Assembly (NCBI GenBank): GCA_964414205.1
Contig: CAYPVP010000003.1
Span: forward strand, 1 to 48,301
From: STD2-102 sp964414205
GTDB lineage: Bacteria; Bacillota; Clostridia; Christensenellales; CAG-917
DNA: 48,301 nucleotides
Direction of reading: 5' to 3'
Shown: piece by piece, positions 17,286-25,531 of the stretch
Position numbering within the stretch: position 1 is the stretch's first letter
How the letters are laid out: every line of letters starts with the position of its first letter
Notes under the pieces: generated by a model
The model's database searches: none
The model's input: only the letters and a program-made list of their open reading frames with translations
Told to the model about the DNA's origin: nothing
Program-made: the position numbers and the translations under genes

Positions 17286-17481
17286 GATGAACAATATTGT
17301 TGCTGCAATTTGTAGATTTTGAATGTTCAACGACAAGATGGCAGATTGAAAATGATGTTGTCAAGTTGTTGAATGATTGTTAGGTGTGTAGGTTTGCCAA
17401 TTTGTTGAATGGTTTTCAATGCGTAGACTTTTTGCCAAGATGTTGATGTTTTCATCAAACTTTTGACATACTTGTCAAAAA

Positions 17482-17565
17482 CTTCATTCGCTTGTGACAA
17501 AAGTTCATTCACGGGTGGCAATGCTTCTCTCACTGGTGACAATACTTTGTTCAATCGTGACAATG
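17482..17565. repeat. Four degenerate 21-bp tandem repeats
   Basis: Units start at 17482, 17503, 17524 and 17545 and follow the pattern [CG]TTCATTC-N5-GTGACAAT[GA], with a partial fifth unit. They lie in the gene-free gap 17145-17591, downstream of the ABC transporter. Because 21 is a multiple of three, the minus strand stays open and reads as seven-residue repeats (VLSPVRE, ALPPVNE, LLSQANE), but this frame has no ribosome site and its start lies inside the transporter gene. Confidence 0.75.
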
Positions 17566-17591
17566 CTTCATAAAAATGCGTTTTGCCTTTG

Positions 17592-20351
17592 TCATTCAGA
17601 GCGAAGTGCCACAACAGGGTCTTTGTTGGCTGCAATGGCTGATGGAATCAAACCAGCGATAAAACTCAAACCAAGGCTTATTCCAATCAAAACAACTGGG
17701 TGCCACCAATAGAATTGCAACAGCCCAACAATTCCAATTTGTTTTTGCAAAATGATGTTTGCAATGAACATGGCAAAATAGGAGAATGCAATCGCCAATA
17801 CACCAGAAATCAACCCAATGATTGAAGATTCAGACAAGAAAACATTGTAGATGTCCGATTTTCGTCCACCAATGCTTCTCAAAACTCCAATCTCTTTTCG
17901 GCGTTCCAAAACAGATGTATAGGTTATGATTCCAATCATGATTGAAGAAACGATGAGTGAAATTGATGAGAACGCAAACAAAGCACGAGTCATCATGTCA
18001 GTCAAAGTGCCAACATAGTTCATCAGCACGGCAAGAGTGTCGGAATATTTGATTGATTGTTTTGTGGTGGAAATTTTTTCATAGCCAGAAAGAAGTGCAA
18101 GAATTTTGTCCTTGTCGGCACATGAATTTGCATAGATTTTGATTGTTTTTGGGTTTGTGAGGTCGGCAACACCATATGATGCCAAACATTTTGCATAGGT
18201 GTTTTCATCTTCTTCACTTGTGCTGAAAGCATTGCCAGTGAAAATGTTGATGTCAGTGTTTTGTTTTTGTGCAACAATCAAAGGGTGCGAATTTGTTCTT
18301 GCAATCATCTTTCTTGTAAAGTCACTTGTATAGCCAATGACACCTTTTATGAGTGTTGCATTGATGTTTTGCTTTGGTCGAACGACTCCAACGACTTTCA
18401 TTGTTTCGCTGTTTTCGTTGATATAGCCAGCATCTTTTGTCATGTCGACAGAATGTTTTGCCCAAGAACCACCATTTTTTTGATAAAAGTAGTCAGAATT
18501 TGCCATGACTTTGTATTCAAGATTTAGCAAATCATCTGCCGAGTAGTCTTTGTTGTAGAAGTCGCCATTTCCAAAAATTGCATCAAGGGCATTGTCGCCT
18601 TCAACCAAACCAAGACAGAACAAAGTGTAGTCATCAATTTGGTTTGATTTGTCGATTTTGACAACAATTTCATTGGCGTTTCTTGGCCAACGGCTGTTGT
18701 TTCCAACCAAGTCATATTGTTTTGTCAGCAAATCTCTGTTGTCAGGAATTTCATCCCAAACACTGAACATTTGCATCATGTTTTCAATTTGAGCAGTCAA
18801 ATCTCCCATGTCACCAATGACATCTTTTATGTCATCAAGAAATGGGTTGATTTTGACATATTTGTTTGTTTTTGTGACGTCGCAATACATTGTGAGTGGT
18901 GCTGCATAGTCATATTCCACAATGCCAAAGTCATCATTGAAATTTTTGTCCAAATATGTTTTGATTTCTTTCATGTCGTTTGGCTTGAAAAGAGTGTCGA
19001 GATATGGTGCAAGGTTGCCCATGATTTTGTTGATGAAAATGTCTTCTGAATTTGGATAGTCAGGTCTGACTTCGGTGTTTGCTTGTTGCAAAATGTCAAT
19101 CAACACTTGAACATCTGCGTTCTTTTCGGAAATTTGCAATGGATAGGTGGCAAGAGCGCTCTCTTCGGTGTTTTTGATGTAGATGTTGACACCTGTTGAA
19201 AGTGCCAAAATCAAGGCAATTCCGATGATGCCAATGCTACTTGCAAAAGATGTCAAAAATGTTCTTGTTTTTTTGGAAATCAAATTGCGTGCCGACAACG
19301 AAACTGCTGTTGACAATTTCATTGACACATTTTTGGCATTTCTTTTTTCTTCTCTTTTTTGTTTGCGTTTTTCTTTGGCAAGCAGTTTTGTTGTTTTAGG
19401 GTCACTTGTTTTTTCGCCAAGATTGTCTGAATCAGCAAGTGCTTCAATGTTTACTTTTTCTTCTGTATTCGCTGTTTCGCTTGCAACGAACTTTTTGCTT
19501 GAATCAACAGTTTCATTAGCAATGACCGTTTCGCTTGCAACTACTGTTTCATTTAAACCTGCTGTTTCGCTTGCAACTACTGTTTCATCTTCAACTTTTT
19601 GGTTTGAACTTGGGGTTTCGCTTGAATTGTCTTTCAAAAAATTTGATTCCAAAACATCTTCTTCTTCAAAGTCATCATATGGCATGCTGTCTTCCAAAAC
19701 AATTCCATCTTTGATTTTGACAACACGAGTTGCATATTGAATTGCAAGGTCATCGTTGTGAGTGACCATGATGACCAAATGGTCTTTTGCAATGTTTGCA
19801 AGCAAGTTCATGACTTGAAGTCCAGATTCACTGTCGAGTGCTCCTGTTGGTTCATCAGCCAAAATTATGGTTGGATTGTTGACAATGGCACGAGCGATTG
19901 CAACTCGTTGCATTTGTCCACCTGAAAGTTGATTTGGTTTTTTGCGAACAAGTTTTCCCAAGCCAACTTTTTCCAATGCTTCAATGGCACGGCTTTTGCA
20001 TTCTTCCTTTGAGTAGCCACCAATTTTTAAAGCGAGTTCAACGTTTCGGCGAATTGAAAGGTGAGGAATCAAATTGTAACTTTGAAAAACAAAACCAATT
20101 TCACGGTTGCGATAGGTGTCCCAATCACGCATTGAAAAATCTTTTGTTGAGCGACCATCAATCACCAAATCGCCACTTGTATATTTGTCGAGTCCTCCAA
20201 GAATGTTTAGCATGGTTGTTTTTCCACAGCCACTAGGGCCGAGAATGGCAACAAATTCATTCTTTCTGAAAGAAATTGAAATGTCATCAAGTGCCGTCAC
20301 CGAACTTTCTTTGGATTCATATTTTTTTGTTATGTGTTTTAATTCAATCAT
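17592..20351 (-). CDS. ABC transporter, fused ATPase and FtsX-type permease
   Basis: A 919-residue half-transporter of the MacB/LolCD-like class, likely acting as a dimer for peptide, antibiotic or lipid export or as a mechanotransmitter. The ATPase (1-230) has GPSGCGKTT, the LSGGQMQRVAIARA signature and ILADEPTGALD. A ~110-residue linker is rich in repeated VASET/NETV units. One helix (~365-385) precedes a ~400-residue extracytoplasmic domain, then three C-terminal helices including the FtsX signature LERRKEIGVLRSIGG. ATPase and permease in one chain without a partner MacA is common in Bacillota. AAGGAAAAA precedes the ATG. Substrate unknown. Confidence 0.92.
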   Translation of the reverse strand: MIELKHITKKYESKESSVTALDDISISFRKNEFVAILGPSGCGKTTMLNILGGLDKYTSGDLVIDGRSTKDFSMRDWDTYRNREIGFVFQSYNLIPHLSIRRNVELALKIGGYSKEECKSRAIEALEKVGLGKLVRKKPNQLSGGQMQRVAIARAIVNNPTIILADEPTGALDSESGLQVMNLLANIAKDHLVIMVTHNDDLAIQYATRVVKIKDGIVLEDSMPYDDFEEEDVLESNFLKDNSSETPSSNQKVEDETVVASETAGLNETVVASETVIANETVDSSKKFVASETANTEEKVNIEALADSDNLGEKTSDPKTTKLLAKEKRKQKREEKRNAKNVSMKLSTAVSLSARNLISKKTRTFLTSFASSIGIIGIALILALSTGVNIYIKNTEESALATYPLQISEKNADVQVLIDILQQANTEVRPDYPNSEDIFINKIMGNLAPYLDTLFKPNDMKEIKTYLDKNFNDDFGIVEYDYAAPLTMYCDVTKTNKYVKINPFLDDIKDVIGDMGDLTAQIENMMQMFSVWDEIPDNRDLLTKQYDLVGNNSRWPRNANEIVVKIDKSNQIDDYTLFCLGLVEGDNALDAIFGNGDFYNKDYSADDLLNLEYKVMANSDYFYQKNGGSWAKHSVDMTKDAGYINENSETMKVVGVVRPKQNINATLIKGVIGYTSDFTRKMIARTNSHPLIVAQKQNTDINIFTGNAFSTSEEDENTYAKCLASYGVADLTNPKTIKIYANSCADKDKILALLSGYEKISTTKQSIKYSDTLAVLMNYVGTLTDMMTRALFAFSSISLIVSSIMIGIITYTSVLERRKEIGVLRSIGGRKSDIYNVFLSESSIIGLISGVLAIAFSYFAMFIANIILQKQIGIVGLLQFYWWHPVVLIGISLGLSFIAGLIPSAIAANKDPVVALRSE

Positions 20352-20432
20352 AATTTTTCCTTGGATTCACAAATTTTTTTTACTTTTTTGTTGTCGAGCA
20401 GAAAAGTATAGAAACTTTAACTACCAAATCAG

Positions 20433-20461
20433 ATTATATACTATGCAAGACGAACATGCAA
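20433..20461 (-). promoter_or_regulatory. Promoter of the ABC transporter gene
   Basis: Minus-strand TTGCAT (20461-20456), 17 bp, TATAAT (20438-20433). The surrounding CTTGCATGTT and TATATAATCTG blocks recur before the acyltransferase gene at 43636-43665. Confidence 0.6.
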
Positions 20462-20619
20462 GTATTTTTTTAAATTCCAAAAAATTCGCTTGTTCTCTTG
20501 ATAGAATTGAAAGAATGTTTTGAACAAGGAAATGTTTTCCAACTCATTTTAGAACACTTTTGTGAATCATAGACATAATTAGTGTGTGAAAAAGGTGAAA
20601 AAATATCGATTGCAAAAAA

Positions 20620-20930
20620 ATTACAAGCAAAGAGAAAAACAAACAATAACATAAACAAATGCACAAATAAGAAAGCAAGAACATAAATTTGGACTCAAAA
20701 AATAAGACAAAAAGAACGCAAACAAAAAAGCAAACACAAGCGCAACCAAGAAAGCAAAAATAAGCAAACAAGAACCTAAACAAATACATAAACAAGAAAG
20801 TAAATTAGAACACAAACAAAAACAACATAAAAGCGCAAAAAAGCCCAAAGAAAAAATACAAAAATCAATACATTATAAAACAGAAATAATCACAATAAAA
20901 TCACAAGACAAAAAGAAAAAAAAGAACGGT
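20620..20930. other. T-poor, A/C/G-only low-complexity tract
   Basis: Within the gene-free gap 20352-20964 the plus strand is almost devoid of T for about 300 bp and is built from words such as AAACAA, AAGAAAGCAA and ATAAACAAAT. Similar 40-bp stretches near 20653 and 20776 suggest an old duplication. There is no ORF with a ribosome site on either strand. Confidence 0.6.
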
Positions 20931-20952
20931 GTATCAATTTGACACACCGTTC
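20912..20952 (-). terminator. Terminator of the glmU-like/glmM operon
   Basis: A strong stem GAACGGTGT/ACACCGTTC (20924-20952) is extended inward by TCAA/TTGA pairing. On the minus strand it is followed by an eight-T run and further T-rich sequence, 12 bp after the glmM stop. Confidence 0.85.
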
Positions 20953-20964
20953 AACAAACAATAT

Positions 20965-22287
20965 TTATGCAAGTTCATTGATGACTTTTTCAACAGCCTT
21001 TTTCAATCTATTTGCAACGTTGTCAGCATATTCCATGCTGTCACATTCAACCATAATTCTAACTTTTGGTTCAGTTCCACTTTTTCTCAACAAAATTCTT
21101 CCTTTGTCGCCAATTTCTTTTTCCAACTCTTTTTGAGTGTCAAGCAAGAATTTGTTTTTCATGATTTCATTTTTGTGTTCTGAAATGATGTTCAAGTTGA
21201 TTTGAGGATAGCAAATGCTGTCATCAAGTTCTTCAAGCCCTTTGCCATATTCTTTGACAAGTCGAGCAAGATAGAGTGCTGTCAACAAGCCATCGCCTGT
21301 GCAAATGAATTCTCTCAAAATGATGTGTCCACTTTGTTCGCCCCCAACAAGCAAATCATCGTTCACCATTTTTTCCATGACATAGTGGTCGCCAATGTCA
21401 GTTCTAAAAAGTTTGATGCCGTTGTTTTTGAGTGACATTTCTGTTCCCATATTGGTGTGCAAAGTGCCAACAACAGCGTTGGAGTTGAGTTTTCCACATG
21501 CTTTCATGTGTTTTCCGATGATGTAAATGATGCTGTCACCATTGACAATTTTTCCATTTTTGTCAACAGCAATGATTCTGTCAGCATCTCCGTCAAAGCA
21601 AAAGCCTATGTCTGATTTGTTTTCAACTGTTTTTTCTGAAATGACCTCAGGGTGCAATGCTCCACAGTTTTCGTTGATGTGCTCGCCATCACCAGTGTTG
21701 AAGTAGCATTCAACATTTGCGCCCAAAGTTTTGAAAATTTTTGGAGCAATGAAACTCACAGCACCATTTGAGCAATCAAGAGAAATGTTCAAACCTGAAA
21801 GGTCAAAGTTGGCAGTTTTTTTCAAAAGTTCAACATATTGATTGTAGGCATTTTCATCTCTCAAAATTTGCCCTTTTCTGTCAGCAATGAAAGGACTGTC
21901 CTCATCAATGAAATTTTCAACAAAAACTTCTTCTTCGTCCAAAAGTTTGCGACCTTCAAAGTTGAAAACCTTGATGCCGTTGTATTCTTTTGGGTTGTGA
22001 GACGCAGAAAGCACAATTCCATATTGAGCATTGAGCAAAGGTGTCATGTATGCAATTCCTGGTGTTGAAATGATGTCAAAATTGACAATGTCAGCCCCTG
22101 CATCTGTTGCACCTTTTGCAAAAGAGTTCAAAAGTGCTTTGCCTGATGGTCTGGTGTCACGGCCAATGACAAGTTTTTTGCCCAAGGCAGATTTTCCGAG
22201 GCAGTTTCCCACCAAATAAGCAATTTTATCAGTAAGAAATTCGCCGTAGATGCCACGAATTCCATCAGTTCCAAAATATTTTTTCAT
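20965..22287 (-). CDS. glmM: Phosphoglucosamine mutase
   Basis: Converts glucosamine-6-phosphate to glucosamine-1-phosphate for UDP-GlcNAc and peptidoglycan synthesis. It begins YFGTDGIRG, has the phosphorylated catalytic Ser96 in LSASHNP, the magnesium loop DGDADR, the sugar-binding GGEQSGH and the phosphate-binding RKSGTEPKVRIM. The length of 440 residues is standard. It lies 17 bp downstream of the GlmU-like acetyltransferase gene in the same operon, so two sequential hexosamine steps appear co-expressed, with divergent nagB running the opposing catabolic step. Confidence 0.97.
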   Translation of the reverse strand: MKKYFGTDGIRGIYGEFLTDKIAYLVGNCLGKSALGKKLVIGRDTRPSGKALLNSFAKGATDAGADIVNFDIISTPGIAYMTPLLNAQYGIVLSASHNPKEYNGIKVFNFEGRKLLDEEEVFVENFIDEDSPFIADRKGQILRDENAYNQYVELLKKTANFDLSGLNISLDCSNGAVSFIAPKIFKTLGANVECYFNTGDGEHINENCGALHPEVISEKTVENKSDIGFCFDGDADRIIAVDKNGKIVNGDSIIYIIGKHMKACGKLNSNAVVGTLHTNMGTEMSLKNNGIKLFRTDIGDHYVMEKMVNDDLLVGGEQSGHIILREFICTGDGLLTALYLARLVKEYGKGLEELDDSICYPQINLNIISEHKNEIMKNKFLLDTQKELEKEIGDKGRILLRKSGTEPKVRIMVECDSMEYADNVANRLKKAVEKVINELA

Positions 22288-22304
22288 AATTATCCTACAT
22301 GCGT

Positions 22305-22964
22305 TTAAAGTTTTTTATACTTTGAACGATTTTCTTTGATGGTTTCACGCGCTCTTGCAATGCACATGCAATTTGCAGGCAAATTTTTTGTGACTGTGCT
22401 TCCAGCAGCAATGTATGCTCCATCTTCAACTTGGACAGGTGCAATCACATTGGAGTTGCTTCCAATGAAAACACCATTTCCAATGACACTTCTTTGTTTA
22501 GTTTCGCCATTGTAGTTTACAAAAATTACGCCACATCCGACATTGCATTTGAAACCAATGTCCGTGTCTCCAACATAGGCAAGATGTGCTGTTTTTGTGT
22601 TGAATCCAAGAGAACTGTTTTTGATTTCAACAAAATTTCCAATTCTGCAATGACTGTCAATGTGAGTGTGGGTGTGAATGTTTGCATATGGTCCAACAGT
22701 TGTGTTTGAGCCAACTTCTGAATCAACAATGCGACTGCTTTCAATCATAACTTCATCACCAATTATAGAGTTGATGATTTTTGAATTGCTATCGATGACA
22801 CAATTTTTTCCGATGATTGTACTTCCTTTGATTTTCACCATTGGAGAAATTTTTGTTCCCTCACCAATTTGAACTTCATCGTCGATGTAAACAAGGTCTG
22901 TATCTTCAAAAAAAACGCCTTCTTTTTTCAATGCTTCGATTTTATCGATGTATCTTTGTTCCAT
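22305..22964 (-). CDS. Stand-alone GlmU-like left-handed beta-helix acetyltransferase
   Basis: A 219-residue hexapeptide-repeat protein matching the C-terminal half of GlmU, which acetylates glucosamine-1-phosphate, but without the N-terminal uridylyltransferase. Conserved are Lys115 (VEIKNS), catalytic-type His127 (TAHLAYVGD), Asn150 (VNYNG) and the IGSNSNVIAPV coil. The phosphate-contacting Arg of GlmU (GPFARLRP in E. coli) is replaced: here GPYANIHTHTHI. The true substrate may therefore differ. ATG at 22964 has GAGGAG upstream; the longer open frame has none. Its position before glmM favours a hexosamine role. A short N-terminal helix precedes the repeats. Confidence 0.85.
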   Translation of the reverse strand: MEQRYIDKIEALKKEGVFFEDTDLVYIDDEVQIGEGTKISPMVKIKGSTIIGKNCVIDSNSKIINSIIGDEVMIESSRIVDSEVGSNTTVGPYANIHTHTHIDSHCRIGNFVEIKNSSLGFNTKTAHLAYVGDTDIGFKCNVGCGVIFVNYNGETKQRSVIGNGVFIGSNSNVIAPVQVEDGAYIAAGSTVTKNLPANCMCIARARETIKENRSKYKKL

Positions 22965-23030
22965 AATCTCCTCGATAATGCAAAAATATGGTTGAACTAG
23001 CAAACAAACATTTTTCACATTAACTTTCAA

Positions 23031-23059
23031 ATTTTATATCACTGCTGTTATTTTGTCAA
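23031..23059 (-). promoter_or_regulatory. Promoter of the glmU-like/glmM operon
   Basis: Minus-strand consensus TTGACA (23059-23054), 17 bp, TAAAAT (23036-23031), start near 23024, leader about 60 nt. The divergent gap 22965-23524 otherwise holds the nagB promoter, a possible orphan promoter and AT-rich filler. Confidence 0.75.
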
Positions 23060-23166
23060 CAATTTGTTGTTTGACTCAGATTTTGTCAAAGTTGTTGGCA
23101 ATAGGCGCACAAAAATTAAAAGTTGCTTTGCAATCGAAATTGAATGAACATATGTCAAAACAAAAA

Positions 23167-23195
23167 TAGACACTTTTAAATTTTGAGGCTATACT
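23167..23195 (+). promoter_or_regulatory. Orphan promoter-like sequence
   Basis: TAGACA (23167-23172), 17 bp, TATACT (23190-23195) points toward nagB but lies about 330 bp upstream of it. No ORF follows within 250 bp. It could be a distal nagB promoter or drive a small RNA, or it may be chance in AT-rich DNA. Confidence 0.35.
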
Positions 23196-23475
23196 TATGC
23201 TATGAATTTTTGAAAAAATATGAAAATGCACAGAAAAAAGAAAACAAGTTTATCATATTTTGCAAAAAGTGTTGAATATTGTTGTAAAACCAAGAAATAT
23301 CACGATGTTTTTGCCAAATATTGAAGATTTATCATTTTTGAGTGGAAATAATTTTTAATGGACATATAATTTTTATTTGGGTGAAAAAATAAAATTTTTT
23401 TTGACATTATTCCAAAAAATCAAAAAGCATTGAATTTTTCGGTCAAAAAAAAGGCTGAAACACAGAAAAAAATTG

Positions 23476-23504
23476 TTGACAGCAAAAAAACTTGTTTTTA
23501 TCAT
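23476..23504 (+). promoter_or_regulatory. nagB promoter
   Basis: TTGACA (23476-23481), 17 bp, TATCAT (23499-23504), start near 23511, giving a leader of about 14 nt that is essentially the CGGAGG ribosome site. Confidence 0.75.
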
Positions 23505-23524
23505 AAAAAACGGAGGAACGAAAA

Positions 23525-24247
23525 ATGAAAGTAAGAATTGCAAAAAACAAGCAAGAATTTGCTGAGTTCGCTTTTGAAGAAATGATTGATGTCATCAAAA
23601 ACAAACCAGACGCTATTCTTGGTTTAGCAACAGGTTCAACTCCAATTTGCCTTTATGAAAAGATGATTGAAGACCACAAGGCAAACAGGACAACCTACAA
23701 AGACATTCATTCATTCAACTTGGACGAATATGTTGGTCTTGACATTTCAAATGACCAAAGTTATGTGTATTTTATGAACGACAACTTGTTCAAAGGAATT
23801 GACATTGACAAAAACAACACAAATTTCTTGAATGGTATGGCAAAGGATGTTGACAAAGAATGTGCTAGATATTCAAAGTTGCTTTCTGAAAATGAAATTG
23901 ACATTCAACTTTTGGGAATTGGCTCAAATGGACACATTGCTTTCAACGAACCAGGAACAAGTTTTGACAGCAAGGCTCACAAAGTCGATTTGCAAGAAAG
24001 CACAATCAAGGACAATTCAAGATTTTTTGAATCAATCGCTACCACCCCAACACAAGCATTGACAATGGGACTCAGCGAAATTATGAAAGCAAAAAAAGTT
24101 TTGTTGATGGCAAACGGAAAAAACAAAGCCGATGCAATCTATGGTCTTGTCAAAGGACAAATGACAGAAAATTTGCCAGCAAGCATTTTGCAAAACCACC
24201 CAAATTGTGTCGTTGTTGTTGATGAAGAAGCAGGAAGCAAACTGTAA
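23525..24247 (+). CDS. nagB: Glucosamine-6-phosphate deaminase
   Basis: Converts glucosamine-6-phosphate to fructose-6-phosphate and ammonia, the catabolic counterpart of GlmS/GlmM. It has the phosphate loop LGLATGSTP, the base in FNLDEYVGL, the catalytic histidine loop GIGSNGHIAFNEPG and late TMGLSEI. The 240-residue length matches the short, non-allosteric Gram-positive form. CGGAGG 8 nt before the ATG fixes the start. It is divergent from the GlmU-like/GlmM operon across a 560-bp gap. No nagA or PTS gene is visible nearby. Confidence 0.96.
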   Translation: MKVRIAKNKQEFAEFAFEEMIDVIKNKPDAILGLATGSTPICLYEKMIEDHKANRTTYKDIHSFNLDEYVGLDISNDQSYVYFMNDNLFKGIDIDKNNTNFLNGMAKDVDKECARYSKLLSENEIDIQLLGIGSNGHIAFNEPGTSFDSKAHKVDLQESTIKDNSRFFESIATTPTQALTMGLSEIMKAKKVLLMANGKNKADAIYGLVKGQMTENLPASILQNHPNCVVVVDEEAGSKL

Positions 24248-24398
24248 AATACAAAGAAAAAATAAAAAGCAAACAAGAAACTAGCAAAAATATGCAAGAA
24301 TAAACTTGCCAAAAGCAATTAAACAGCAAAAAGAAAATTTGGCAGTATTGGCAGTAAAAAACAAATTAAAAGTGTAAAACAAGAAAAAACTAGCAAAG

Positions 24399-24431
24399 AA
24401 AAAGCGTTTTCAAAATGAAAACGCTTTTTTT
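24399..24431 (+). terminator. nagB terminator
   Basis: A perfect 12-bp stem AAAGCGTTTTCA/TGAAAACGCTTT with an AAA loop and trailing T-run. The 150 bp between the nagB stop and this hairpin is A-rich low-complexity DNA. Confidence 0.88.
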
Positions 24432-24524
24432 GATTTGCATAAAAATTTTGTCTTATGTGTTTTTTATTCTATCAGTATAATTTATAATTATCGAGAACAC
24501 AAAAAACTAAATACAAAATTTTGC

Positions 24525-24755
24525 TTATGCTGGGTTTTGTTCATTTTCTTGAAAATTTGCTGGAACAAGTCCTTTTTCTTTTGCTTTTTCAAATGACATG
24601 CATTTTGATTTGCAAATTGGACATTTTTTGCCTTTCAAAATATAGAAAGGAAGATACCATAGGAAACCACCAAGAAAAATTACAATGAACCAGTTGAACT
24701 TTTTTTGTGGGGTAACCATTCTTTTGCAATTTGGACAATACTTTGCTTTTGCCAT
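24525..24755 (-). CDS. Small zinc-ribbon membrane protein
   Basis: A 76-residue protein with two zinc knuckles (CPNCKR near the N-terminus, CPICKSKC near residue 45) separated by a hydrophobic segment (FIVIFLGGFLWYLPFYIL). The ribbon therefore appears to straddle or dip into the membrane, recalling the topology of LITAF-type domains, although homology is not claimed. The function is unknown. AAGGAG precedes the ATG. The promoter contains an inverted repeat in its spacer and faces the divergent Xre regulator gene, which makes the pair a plausible regulator-target unit. Confidence 0.75.
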   Translation of the reverse strand: MAKAKYCPNCKRMVTPQKKFNWFIVIFLGGFLWYLPFYILKGKKCPICKSKCMSFEKAKEKGLVPANFQENEQNPA

Positions 24756-24787
24756 AATATTTTCTCCTTGAAAATGTGTTTTTTTTA

Positions 24788-24816
24788 ATAATAATCCAAA
24801 TAAATTGGAATGTCAA
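24788..24816 (-). promoter_or_regulatory. Zinc-ribbon gene promoter with an inverted repeat in the spacer
   Basis: Minus-strand TTGACA (24816-24811), 17 bp, TATTAT (24793-24788). The inverted repeat TCCAA-N5-TTGGA (24795-24809) fills the spacer, a position where a bound protein would block polymerase. The divergent Xre-family protein is the obvious candidate; this is inference. Confidence 0.6.
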
Positions 24817-24845
24817 TGTATAACTTCATAAATCTTGGAAAATAA

Positions 24846-24874
24846 TTCAAAAATAATGGATTGTGTCTTATAAT
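24846..24874 (+). promoter_or_regulatory. Leaderless promoter of the Xre gene
   Basis: TTCAAA (24846-24851), 17 bp, TATAAT (24869-24874). The ATG at 24882 begins 7 nt after the -10 box, so transcription should start at or next to it and no ribosome site exists. Confidence 0.65.
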
Positions 24875-24881
24875 TTTTAAA

Positions 24882-25232
24882 ATGGTAATATTCGCTGAAA
24901 GATTAAAATATTTGAGAGAACGACGAGGGCTGATGCAAAAAGCCGTCGCCGTCGATTTGAATATTGGAAATACTACACTTTCAAACTATGAAAAAGACAT
25001 CAGTTCTCCAAGTCCCGAAATGCTTGTTGCGATTGCTGACTATTTCAACACTTCAATTGACTATCTTTTGGGTAGAACAAACAATTCGGCACCTATCTCA
25101 TCATCAGTCAAAGAAGAAGAAAAATATATTTCAACTGTTTGTCACAATCTCAATGATGAAAACAAAAAAAGTCTGTTTGACTATGCAGAATATCTATCGC
25201 AGAAATACAACAAAAACATTAAAAAAGATTGA
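24882..25232 (+). CDS. Xre-family helix-turn-helix regulator
   Basis: A 116-residue DNA-binding protein. Residues ~6-62 form a lambda-repressor-like HTH: FAERLKYLRERRGLMQKAVA, then TTLSNYEKD and ADYFNTSIDYLLGR, a very common Clostridial arrangement. The C-terminal half is short and charged with no recognised sensor domain. I chose ATG at 24882; an upstream TTG frame extension lies across the -10 box. It is divergent from the zinc-ribbon membrane-protein gene and may control it. Leaderless initiation is predicted from the promoter position. Confidence 0.85.
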   Translation: MVIFAERLKYLRERRGLMQKAVAVDLNIGNTTLSNYEKDISSPSPEMLVAIADYFNTSIDYLLGRTNNSAPISSSVKEEEKYISTVCHNLNDENKKSLFDYAEYLSQKYNKNIKKD

Positions 25233-25239
25233 GTTTGAT

Positions 25240-25287
25240 TTGAAAAACGGATTTTCATATGCATTGAAAAACGGATTTTCATTTGCA
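25240..25287. repeat. 24-bp tandem repeat, two copies
   Basis: Units 25240-25263 and 25264-25287 share TTGAAAAACGGATTTTCAT and differ at one position; a truncated third (TTGAAAA) follows. They start 8 bp after the Xre stop. The rest of the gap to 25531 shows no gene and no convincing terminator. Confidence 0.8.
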
Positions 25288-25531
25288 TTGAAAAGTTGTT
25301 CAACTTGCAAAATCATGCAAAAATGTTTAAGGGTATTTTTTGTAGATTGCAAATTTTCAATTTGTTATTGTTGGAAATCAATTTTTTTATCGTAAAAAAA
25401 TCATTAAAATCAGTGAAAATTTTGACAAATATCATAAAAAATGTGATACATCAAATTTCAAAATCATGACAAACTCCAAGTTCAAAATGGTGATAATTCA
25501 AGGTTGATAATTGTGGCAAAATTGTGTCAAA

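Noticed and set aside
17327..17635. 102-residue minus-strand frame with heptad repeats
   Set aside because: Its start lies inside the ABC transporter gene in another frame, it has no ribosome site, and its openness is explained by the 21-bp repeats.
20470..20848. Overlapping minus-strand hydrophobic frames in the T-poor tract
   Set aside because: Low-complexity A-rich DNA yields Phe/Leu/Cys-rich frames on the other strand; there are no ribosome sites.
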